A program made the translations under genes and the position numbers. Shown piece by piece: positions 25,725-33,134 of a stretch of DNA of 59,604 bases (positions are counted from its first letter, which is position 1; every line of letters starts with the position of its first letter). This stretch comes from G020353115 sp964389685 (GTDB lineage: Bacteria; Bacteroidota; Bacteroidia; Bacteroidales; VadinHA17): NCBI GenBank assembly GCA_964389685.1, contig CAYMFM010000017.1, positions 1 to 59,604 on the forward strand. Reading direction: 5' to 3'. The notes under the pieces were generated by a model. It ran no database searches, was not told the origin of the DNA, and worked only from the letters and a program-made list of their open reading frames with translations.

Positions 25725-28310
25725 ATGAATCACATAAAAGGAAAAAATATCAGTATTACTGTGGATAACAAACGGGTACAGGTACCGGAAAATATTACCG
25801 TACTTGAAGCAGTTCAAAAAGCCGGTGTGTATATCCCTACCTTGTGTTACCTGGAGAATTTGAAGCCTTATGGGGGTTGTAGACTATGTATTGTTGAGAT
25901 AGAAAAAATGCGGGGTTATCCCACTGCATGCACAACACCGGTAAAGCCGGATATGAAAATAAAAACCAAAACTCCGGCATTACAAAACCTGCGAAAAGAA
26001 GTATTCAAACTGATCCTTTCAGAACACCCGTTCACATGCCTGGTGTGCAGGGAAAACCGGGAGTGTCCGGAATATATGTTCTCCACCAGAAAAGTTAGTG
26101 TTACAACCGGTTGTAATTTTTGTACCAGTAATGGAGATTGCGAACTGCAGGATCTTGTCGACTACCTTGAGATTAAAGAAGTCGAATATCCAATTGAATA
26201 CAGGGGTGTTCCTGTTATCCGCGATAATCCATTCTATGAAATCGACTATAACCTTTGTGTCCTGTGTGGCCGGTGTGTACGGATCTGTAATGAGGAGAGA
26301 AACAGCGGAGTGCTTGCTTTTGTGCAAAGGGGAAATGCAACCCTCGTCGGTACCGCTTTTGACGAATCTCAATATGAAGCAGGATGTGAGTATTGTGGAG
26401 CATGTGTGGATGTTTGCCCGACAGGTTCTTTATCTGGAAAAATGGGGAGATGGGCCGGGCATCCCGATAAATCAACCCATACCAGTTGTGTGTTTTGTGG
26501 TGAGGGTTGCACGATGAATATCAATTCAAAGGGAGATCGCATAACCACTGTCGGACCTGAACCAGGTGGAAGAACCCACACGCTTCAACTTTGCCTTCGC
26601 GGAAAATTTGTACCTGGAGATATTGTTCATCATCCGGATAGAATAAAAACACCTTTGATCCGGAGTGGGAATAAATGGGTTGAGGTCAGCTGGAACGAAG
26701 CCATTGATTATGCGGCATCAAACCTTGAACGTTACAGGGGGAATCAATTCGGAATGATTGCTTCCGCCCAAAACACCATGGAGGAGACCTATATCCTTCA
26801 GAAGTTTGCAAGAAAGGTGATGAGATCCAATAATGTGGATCTGTTTTCATCCTATCCAGACAGGACAATCCTTCCCGCAATGCACCGATATTATTTGAGC
26901 AATCCACCTCCTCCCATCGAAAGTATTCCTACAAGGGATACCATTCTTTTGATTGGTACGGATGCATCTGTCACACATCCTATGGTGGAAAACAGAATTC
27001 GGAAAGCATACCGGAATGGATCCTGTGTAATTTATGCAAATACTCATCAAAACAGATCATCAGGATTTACAACCCATCAGGTAATTTACAAACCCGGAAC
27101 AATCGTTTTATTCCTGGAATATCTCTGGCATGAGGTAAGTCGTTACAAATCCACACCTGCTTCTTCGAAAGGGAGTTCGAAGAATGAACAGGTTCCGGAC
27201 ATCAAAGGATTTATTGAGAAAACCGGAATACCAGAACATGATCTGAAAGATATTTTGCGTGTCCTCAGGCATCCGGAGAAACTCTTGATTATTGCCGGTG
27301 ACGGTATGCTCAGGACCCCCGACAGTAAGATCTTAATGCAAATTTTATTCAATATTGACCAACTCCTGGGTGATAAAACAGAATCATCTTTGCTGTTTCT
27401 TCTGGATGAAGGGAACCGGTATGGAGGGACCTTTGCCGGAATGCATCCGGATATGTTACCTGGTTTTGTTGATGTAGATGCAAATAAATTACGAGATGGC
27501 TGGTCGGATAACTGGAATACCGTACTCAGCGATATCAGGGGATTGAGCTGTAATGAAATGATTCATAATATTAAAGAGGATGGGATCACAGCACTCTTCA
27601 TAACAGGCGATATTCCGGCACATCCCAACCTGGGAAATCTTAAATTTCTCGTGCAGCAGAATCTGTTTTTTACAGAGACTTCCAGAATGACTGATGTTTT
27701 CTTTCCCCTTACAGCTTTCCCTGAAAGCCAGGGGCATATTTTAACCCTCGATCGCAAGCTAAAAGAGATTGTTCCTGTAATATCCATGGCTAAAGGATTA
27801 AAAACCATTCCAAGAGTTCTATCAGAAATATCCATTAAAATGATGGAACAGGGATTTGAATACAAGCATCCACATGATATTTTCAAAGAGATTGAATCCT
27901 TTACGGATATTACGTTTTCCAAAAACGGGATACCCGTTCCGGAATTTGATTTCTCGCGAAAAGTCCCTGGCGATTCGAAGGATGGATTTCCGGTAAAAGT
28001 AATCCTGGATAATTACGGTTATCATATTCTGGGTAATATTCTTTCCTCGTATATCCCGGACATGATAGCCATCCGCAGGGAGGGTATTCTGAATATCTCT
28101 CCGGATATGATTCATAAGCTCAAAATAGATGAAGGAGCCCTGGTCAAGGTTCGCACCGAATTTGGAGAAGGAAAGGTAACGGTAAAATGCATGAAGGAAT
28201 TAAATGGGGATATTGCTTTATTCACACCAGGTGGTAAACATCTTGATCTAATAACAAAGGGATTAAGTCCTGAGCACATGATTATTAATGCCAAATTTGA
28301 AAAAGCATAG
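25725..28310 (+). CDS. NuoG/formate dehydrogenase-like iron-sulfur subunit lacking the Mo-ligand Cys/Sec
   Basis: An 861-residue protein built like the alpha subunit of NAD-dependent formate dehydrogenase or NuoG. In order: [2Fe-2S] ligands Cys41, 52, 55, 69; a His-Cys cluster motif (His101, Cys105, 108, 114) followed by a second CxxCx5C set (Cys130, 133, 139); two [4Fe-4S] motifs (Cys178/181/184/188 and 221/224/227/231); then a molybdopterin-oxidoreductase domain with its [4Fe-4S] (Cys255, 258, 262, 290). Where formate dehydrogenases carry the catalytic Cys or Sec (about 370-382) this protein reads NNVDLFSSYPDRT, so the metal ligand is missing. It is thus expected to be an electron wire or scaffold, like the NuoG-like part of Stn transhydrogenases, not a formate dehydrogenase. 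It ends 1 bp before the NfnA-like gene. Confidence 0.85.
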   Translation: MNHIKGKNISITVDNKRVQVPENITVLEAVQKAGVYIPTLCYLENLKPYGGCRLCIVEIEKMRGYPTACTTPVKPDMKIKTKTPALQNLRKEVFKLILSEHPFTCLVCRENRECPEYMFSTRKVSVTTGCNFCTSNGDCELQDLVDYLEIKEVEYPIEYRGVPVIRDNPFYEIDYNLCVLCGRCVRICNEERNSGVLAFVQRGNATLVGTAFDESQYEAGCEYCGACVDVCPTGSLSGKMGRWAGHPDKSTHTSCVFCGEGCTMNINSKGDRITTVGPEPGGRTHTLQLCLRGKFVPGDIVHHPDRIKTPLIRSGNKWVEVSWNEAIDYAASNLERYRGNQFGMIASAQNTMEETYILQKFARKVMRSNNVDLFSSYPDRTILPAMHRYYLSNPPPPIESIPTRDTILLIGTDASVTHPMVENRIRKAYRNGSCVIYANTHQNRSSGFTTHQVIYKPGTIVLFLEYLWHEVSRYKSTPASSKGSSKNEQVPDIKGFIEKTGIPEHDLKDILRVLRHPEKLLIIAGDGMLRTPDSKILMQILFNIDQLLGDKTESSLLFLLDEGNRYGGTFAGMHPDMLPGFVDVDANKLRDGWSDNWNTVLSDIRGLSCNEMIHNIKEDGITALFITGDIPAHPNLGNLKFLVQQNLFFTETSRMTDVFFPLTAFPESQGHILTLDRKLKEIVPVISMAKGLKTIPRVLSEISIKMMEQGFEYKHPHDIFKEIESFTDITFSKNGIPVPEFDFSRKVPGDSKDGFPVKVILDNYGYHILGNILSSYIPDMIAIRREGILNISPDMIHKLKIDEGALVKVRTEFGEGKVTVKCMKELNGDIALFTPGGKHLDLITKGLSPEHMIINAKFEKA

Positions 28311-28311
28311 C

Positions 28312-29124
28312 ATGACCGAAATAATTGAAAGGAAACAGCTGGTACCGAATGTTCATACCTGTACAATTCATGCACCCGATATTGCAAAAAAGGCGTTACC
28401 TGGTCAGTTTATCATTATCATTCCGGATGAGTACAGCGAACGTACACCCATAACGATTGCCGACTGGGACAAAAAGGCCGGTACGGTTACATTTGTTTTT
28501 CTCGAGATCGGTTCATCGACCCACCGTCTGGCAGAAATGCAACCTGGGGATAAGATCTATTCTTGCACAGGGCCTTTAGGTCAGCCTTTTAAGCTGGACA
28601 AATATGGGACCGTTGCTTTGGTTGGTGGATGCTATGGAATTGGCGGTATCTACCATGCAGCCAAAGCCTTAAAGAAGTTAGGGAACAAAGTGATCTCTTT
28701 TTCTGAAGCCCGCAGTAAATTCCTTCTGTACTGGAATGAAAAACTCGAGGAAGCATCCAACGAAGTCCGATATGCTACTACAGATGGTTCGAAGGGTATT
28801 AAAGGGCATGCCTGGGACCTGTTGCAGCAAAACCTTAAGGAAAAAGAAAAGATCAATTATATAATTGCCATTGGCTGTACATTCATGATGTATAAGGTTG
28901 CTGAGGTTACTGAACCCTACGGAATCCCTACAATAGTCAGTATGAACCCTGTTATGATCGACGGAACCGGAATGTGTGGTGCATGCCGGATTGTGGTCGA
29001 TAACCAGACAAAATTCGCCTGTGTTGATGGACCCCATTTTGATGCTCACAAAATAGACTGGAATATCATTATGTCACGTCGGAAAGCTTACCTGGAGGAA
29101 GAAATTATTTCACAAGAAAGATAA
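28312..29124 (+). CDS. NfnA-like FAD/[2Fe-2S] subunit (ferredoxin-NADP reductase family)
   Basis: A 270-residue relative of NfnA/SudB. The ATG at 28312 follows the upstream stop by 1 bp and replaces a longer overlapping frame. The FAD site shows ERTPITIAD; the [2Fe-2S] ligands are the Asp and three Cys of DGTGMCGACR and FACVDGP, as in NfnA. The nucleotide motif, however, reads GGCYGIGGIYHAA where the canonical NfnA in this window (38970-39803) has GGGVGVAPMLPI, so NAD binding here may be weakened or lost. That would make sense if NADH is handled by the HydB-like subunit. It is followed after 4 bp by the NfnB-like gene. Confidence 0.88.
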   Translation: MTEIIERKQLVPNVHTCTIHAPDIAKKALPGQFIIIIPDEYSERTPITIADWDKKAGTVTFVFLEIGSSTHRLAEMQPGDKIYSCTGPLGQPFKLDKYGTVALVGGCYGIGGIYHAAKALKKLGNKVISFSEARSKFLLYWNEKLEEASNEVRYATTDGSKGIKGHAWDLLQQNLKEKEKINYIIAIGCTFMMYKVAEVTEPYGIPTIVSMNPVMIDGTGMCGACRIVVDNQTKFACVDGPHFDAHKIDWNIIMSRRKAYLEEEIISQER

Positions 29125-29128
29125 TCCT

Positions 29129-30526
29129 ATGGCCAAAGTAAGTGCGAAAAAGACACCCATGCGGGAGCAACCTCCTAAAGAGAGGATCCATAACTACGAT
29201 GAAGTACCTTTTGGCTATTCTCCGGAAGAAGCTATTCTTGAGGCCCAGCGATGTATACAGTGTAAAAAACCAGGATGCATTGCCGGTTGTCCCGTTGAGA
29301 TAGACATTCCCGGGTTTATCAAGCATATCGCTGAAAAGAATTTTAAGGAGGGGATAAACCTTTTGAAGGAGCAGAATATACTACCGGCAGTCTGCGGCCG
29401 GGTTTGCCCCCAGGAAGAACAGTGCGAAAAGGTTTGTGTCATCGGAGTAAAAAATGAACCGGTAGCCATCGGCCGGTTGGAACGTTTTCTTGCCGACTGG
29501 GAGAGAGAGCAGGGAGAGATTGAAATCCCACCGAAACCAAAACCTTCCAGGAAAAAGGTGGCTATTGTTGGAGTCGGACCTGCCGGAATTACTGTTGCAG
29601 CGGACGTGGTTCGCTGGGGACATAAAGTGGATATGTTTGAAGCATTGCATCAACCGGGAGGAGTTCTGGTATATGGAATACCCGAATTCCGGTTGCCGAA
29701 AGAGATCGTTTTCAGGGAGATCGATTACCTTCGAAAACTTGGCGTGAGATTGTTTACCGATTCAGTAATCGGAATGGTCAAAAGTATCGATGAATTACTC
29801 AAGGAATATCATGCAATTTTCCTGGGTACGGGTGCCGGACTGCCCTGGTTTCTGGAAGTGCCCGGTGAAAACCTGAATGGGATCTATTCGGCAAACGAAT
29901 ACCTTACCCGGGCTAACCTGATGAAAGCATACCTGTTTCCCAAATATAAAACACCCATTGTTAAAGGCAAACGTGTTGTTACCGTTGGGGGAGGAAATGT
30001 TGCCATGGATTGTGCCAGGACAGCCCTCCGGCTTGGAGCTGAAAAATCAGTTATTGTATACCGTAGGACAAGAAAAGAAATGCCCGCACGGGATGAAGAG
30101 ATACATCATGCGGAGGAAGAGGGAGTAATTTTTCAATTCCTCTCCAACCCGGCTGCCTTCCATGGTGACAAAAGGAACTGGGTACGGGAGGTTGAATGTA
30201 TACGGATGAAACTGGGAGAACCCGACGATTCAGGAAGACGCAGGCCCGTTCCCATTCCGGATGCCAACTTCAGAATGCCCATCGATGTAGCCATTATCGC
30301 AATTGGAAACAGTCCGAATCCCCTGATACCTTCTACCACACCCGATATTGAAACCGGCAAATGGGGAAACATCATCGCTGACCCCGAAACGGGTAAAACA
30401 TCAAAAAAAGGTGTTTTTGCCGGAGGTGATGTTGCTACCGGCGCAGCTACCGTTATCCTGGCAATGGGCGCAGGTAAAAAAGCAGCCCGGGGAATAGATG
30501 AGTTTCTCCAAACAGGGGTTTGGTGA
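29129..30526 (+). CDS. NfnB/GltD-like NADPH-binding flavoprotein
   Basis: A 465-residue relative of NfnB and the glutamate synthase small subunit. N-terminal Cys motifs for two [4Fe-4S] clusters (RCIQCKKPGCIAGCP and AVCGRVCPQEEQCEKVC), a first Rossmann fold for FAD (VAIVGVGPAGITVAAD), a second for NADP(H) (VVTVGGGNVAMDCARTALRLG, with YRRTRKEMPAR supplying the basic phosphate-binding residues) and a C-terminal GGDVATGAATVILAMG. There is no large glutamate synthase subunit nearby, so an electron-transfer role is more likely than glutamate synthesis. It is the last gene of the five-gene operon and would give the complex an NADPH site. Confidence 0.9.
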   Translation: MAKVSAKKTPMREQPPKERIHNYDEVPFGYSPEEAILEAQRCIQCKKPGCIAGCPVEIDIPGFIKHIAEKNFKEGINLLKEQNILPAVCGRVCPQEEQCEKVCVIGVKNEPVAIGRLERFLADWEREQGEIEIPPKPKPSRKKVAIVGVGPAGITVAADVVRWGHKVDMFEALHQPGGVLVYGIPEFRLPKEIVFREIDYLRKLGVRLFTDSVIGMVKSIDELLKEYHAIFLGTGAGLPWFLEVPGENLNGIYSANEYLTRANLMKAYLFPKYKTPIVKGKRVVTVGGGNVAMDCARTALRLGAEKSVIVYRRTRKEMPARDEEIHHAEEEGVIFQFLSNPAAFHGDKRNWVREVECIRMKLGEPDDSGRRRPVPIPDANFRMPIDVAIIAIGNSPNPLIPSTTPDIETGKWGNIIADPETGKTSKKGVFAGGDVATGAATVILAMGAGKKAARGIDEFLQTGVW

Positions 30527-30531
30527 AACAA

Positions 30532-30561
30532 AAGATAAAAGATAAAAGTCAAAAGATAAAA
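30532..30561 (+). repeat. 30-bp repeat, left arm of inverted pair
   Basis: Made of AAGATAAAAG and AAAAGTCAAAAG units. Its exact reverse complement is at 30993-31022, so the two arms frame the four-helix-bundle gene. A third copy (29 of 30 bases) is at 53993-54022. Confidence 0.75.
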
Positions 30562-30580
30562 GGGGAAAAAAAGAAAAAAA

Positions 30581-30937
30581 TCATTTATTTGTTTTAGCGA
30601 CAATTGATCCAAGTATTCTCTTAAGTTCTACTGATTCTGTAAGAAGCCAAATTAGTTCCGAATCTTCGTTGAACTCAGGTAATGTTGCCTTAATAATCCG
30701 GAGCCAATAGTTTGATTCACGCATTTCTCGTAAAGAGATCCGAACTTTATTATTAAAATCTGGTCGTGAAGAACCAGCCTGAGATTCTTCATAGTTGGCA
30801 CCTGAAGAAGTACTACATTTTGCATATTGATACCGAATTGTTTTAAATTCAGGAGTATCTGGAAGTCTTTTCAGGAAATTAATCGATCGGACGGCAAAAT
30901 TAAATAACCTTTCGTTTAAATCACCTGTTTCGCTCAT
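30581..30937 (-). CDS. four helix bundle protein (S23/IVS-encoded family)
   Basis: A 118-residue all-helical protein of the family first seen in intervening sequences of 23S rRNA genes. Landmarks are NERLFNFAVRSINFLKRLP, the RYQYAKCSTSSGANYEESQAG turn region and KVRISLREMRESNYWLRI. The function of the family is unknown. It lies alone on the minus strand between two operons and is framed by perfect 30-bp inverted repeats (30532-30561 and 30993-31022), which suggests that gene and repeats form one mobile or formerly mobile cassette. Confidence 0.9.
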   Translation of the reverse strand: MSETGDLNERLFNFAVRSINFLKRLPDTPEFKTIRYQYAKCSTSSGANYEESQAGSSRPDFNNKVRISLREMRESNYWLRIIKATLPEFNEDSELIWLLTESVELKRILGSIVAKTNK

Positions 30938-30992
30938 AAAACTTTGTATCTAAAGATTTTGAAACAAGATTTAAATCAGAACTCTACTGAGG

Positions 30993-31022
30993 TTTTATCT
31001 TTTGACTTTTATCTTTTATCTT
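30993..31022 (-). repeat. 30-bp repeat, right arm of inverted pair
   Basis: Exact reverse complement of 30532-30561. It also runs up to 4 bp from the stop codon of the zinc-ribbon gene. Confidence 0.75.
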
Positions 31023-31026
31023 GTTT

Positions 31027-31875
31027 TTACCATTCCACACTATCCTCCAACCGTATTTCCTGCAGGTCTTCTTTGCTGAGTCCGTGCCAGCGGCACCCTT
31101 TTTTAGAGCAGATATAAAAATCGATCAGTTTTCTTCTGGCGCTGATCTCGATCCGGGCAATTTTACTGCCACATGCTTCGCATCGCTTTTTCGGCAGGAT
31201 AAAACTTTTTTTGCAGTGGGGACACGACAGGTCTTCTATTACCTGATCTTCCGGCAACAGGATGGTGGATTTCGAGGTAAAGATGTTGAGATAGGGGCTG
31301 AGCATCATATAACCGGTTTCCTTCTTCCGTTTCACAAGGAACTTTATGGAACCTGAATCGATCAGTGATTTCTGGCAATGGGGGCAATAGGAGTGTAAAA
31401 AACTGCCGGATTTAATGGTTTCTATTTTCTCATCCTCAAGGTCGTGATGAGGATGATGCAACCGTTCTGTCTCCTCGAACAGGTTTTTCAGTGCAAAGGA
31501 AAAATCTACAAACTTCATGAAATGATTCGTACAACCCACTCTGGAGCAGATGGATACGGTTCCTCCAAGTTCGGTATCCAACGAGATAAAAGGGGCTTTG
31601 CACACATCACACACATCCTTGCTGATCAGGTCAGAATTACATAACGGACAAGACATTATTGCTATCTCATCTTTGGGGAGTTCAAGATCCGTAAGGTAAT
31701 TAAAGCTATCATAAACAGAACTCAAACGGATAGTCCCTGTTTCATCCCCAACCTTAATGTTCAGCTTAATACTGGGACAGTTATCCACAAGTTGCTCTTC
31801 ATCCATCAACGATTGACCACACACAGGACATTTAACTTTTAATGAGATGAGATTAAACATGTTGGTATCTTCCAT
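31027..31875 (-). CDS. multi zinc-ribbon hypothetical protein
   Basis: A 282-residue cytoplasmic protein, function not recognised. It carries repeated CxxC pairs: CPVCGQ near residue 16, CPLC and CDVC around 76-92, a C...C pair at CSRVGCTNH, CPHCQK near 166, and CPHCKKSF with CEACGS and CSKKGCRWHG at the C-terminus. This gives about four zinc ribbons in two similar halves, each ribbon pair followed by a C-x4-C-x-x-H segment (CSRVGCTNH, CSKKGCRWH), so the protein looks like an internal duplication. An ATG at residue 6 is an alternative start. It could bind nucleic acid or serve as a protein-binding scaffold. Confidence 0.7.
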   Translation of the reverse strand: MEDTNMFNLISLKVKCPVCGQSLMDEEQLVDNCPSIKLNIKVGDETGTIRLSSVYDSFNYLTDLELPKDEIAIMSCPLCNSDLISKDVCDVCKAPFISLDTELGGTVSICSRVGCTNHFMKFVDFSFALKNLFEETERLHHPHHDLEDEKIETIKSGSFLHSYCPHCQKSLIDSGSIKFLVKRKKETGYMMLSPYLNIFTSKSTILLPEDQVIEDLSCPHCKKSFILPKKRCEACGSKIARIEISARRKLIDFYICSKKGCRWHGLSKEDLQEIRLEDSVEW

Positions 31876-32073
31876 AATCTTTTTCCTGTTAAGTTATCAA
31901 GTAAATATAAAAAAATTATCACTATCCGGAGAATGTCCTGTATATTTAAATTGTATTCCAAACGTAGGAATTATAGTTCGCTTGAGCTATTTTTTATGGT
32001 ATATGATTTAATAATTGATATTTCGTTGATCCATTAGCAACTATATCTAAAACCATAACATATCGAAGAGACC

Positions 32074-33102
32074 ATGAAAAGAAAAATATACATTCCACTT
32101 GTCATAATCGTTGTTGCCGTTTCTGCCGCTTTTATTTTCAATAAGGGACATTCGGATAACCGGTCGAAAGAGATTGAAATCTGGCCTGCAATCCAACCTT
32201 ATGATACCGGGTATCTGTCCGTATCGGAATTGCATACAATCTATTATGAACAATGCGGGAATCCCAAGGGACAACCCGTTTTTATGGTTCATGGCGGACC
32301 CGGTGGAGGGACCAATCCAACCATGCGAAGGTTCTTTAACCCTAAAAAATTCCGGATCATCCTGTTCGATCAGCGTGGGGCAGGAAAATCCATACCTTTT
32401 GCAGAAATAAAGGAGAACCGTTCAGAGTTACTTGTTGAGGATATGGAAAAGCTCAGGAAGCACCTCGGCCTGGGAAAAGTGTTCCTGTTTGGTGGTTCCT
32501 GGGGATCAACTTTATCGCTCCTCTATGCTGAAACCTATCCACAGCATGTTTCCGGGATGCTACTAAGGGGTGTCTGGACTGCAACCCGGGAGGAGATCGA
32601 TCACTTCTACCATGGCGGTGCGGAAAAATATTTTCCCGATGCCTATAACCGGTTGATCCAATCCCTTCCGGATCCTGAACAAAGACCACTACCCGATTAT
32701 TTGCTGGAATTGCTGACCAGTAATGATCAGGGAACACGGAATAAATACGGCAGCGAATGGGCACGGTATGAAATAAAAATTTCCGATATCAATGTATCGG
32801 ATGAAGCAATTGAGCAAAGCCTCCGGAATAACAACGTGTATGCCTTTGCCCTGCTTGAAAACTACTATATGGCAAACCAGTGTTTCCTGGAAGAGAACCA
32901 GATACTGAGGAATGCAGACCGGATAACAGGCATTCCATGCACTATCGTCAATGGAAGGTATGATATGTGTTGTCCGCCGATCACTGCCCGCAAACTGCAC
33001 CAGGCTCTTCCCGGATCAAAACTGGTTATCGTGGAAGATGGCGGACATGGCGGCTGGCCGGTTATCAAAACTACCATTAAAGAGATGAGAACGTTTGAAT
33101 AA
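32074..33102 (+). CDS. alpha/beta hydrolase, prolyl aminopeptidase-like (S33)
   Basis: Serine hydrolase of 342 residues with an N-terminal membrane anchor or signal peptide (IYIPLVIIVVAVSAAFIF), so it probably acts in the periplasm. The proline iminopeptidase pattern is complete: HGGPGGG for the oxyanion hole, DQRGAGKS, nucleophile elbow GGSWGS, the acid in NGRYDMCCPP and the His of DGGHGGW. Such enzymes release N-terminal proline from peptides; exported family members may use other small substrates. It is 32 bp upstream of an M14 peptidase gene and probably co-transcribed with it, giving a small peptide-degradation unit. Confidence 0.88.
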   Translation: MKRKIYIPLVIIVVAVSAAFIFNKGHSDNRSKEIEIWPAIQPYDTGYLSVSELHTIYYEQCGNPKGQPVFMVHGGPGGGTNPTMRRFFNPKKFRIILFDQRGAGKSIPFAEIKENRSELLVEDMEKLRKHLGLGKVFLFGGSWGSTLSLLYAETYPQHVSGMLLRGVWTATREEIDHFYHGGAEKYFPDAYNRLIQSLPDPEQRPLPDYLLELLTSNDQGTRNKYGSEWARYEIKISDINVSDEAIEQSLRNNNVYAFALLENYYMANQCFLEENQILRNADRITGIPCTIVNGRYDMCCPPITARKLHQALPGSKLVIVEDGGHGGWPVIKTTIKEMRTFE

Positions 33103-33134
33103 TTAACTATCTTTAATAGTTCAAAAACTTACCA

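Noticed and set aside
25725..28310. Formate dehydrogenase alpha subunit
   Set aside because: The overall layout fits, but the Cys/Sec ligand segment is absent and there are no fdh accessory genes nearby.
23344..30526. Electron-bifurcating [FeFe]-hydrogenase (HydABC)
   Set aside because: HydB- and HydC-like genes are present, but no protein in the operon has the H-cluster motifs, and no HydEFG maturases are in the window.
29129..30526. Glutamate synthase small subunit (GltD)
   Set aside because: Sequence similarity is real, but no large subunit gene is near and the gene lies in a redox-complex operon.
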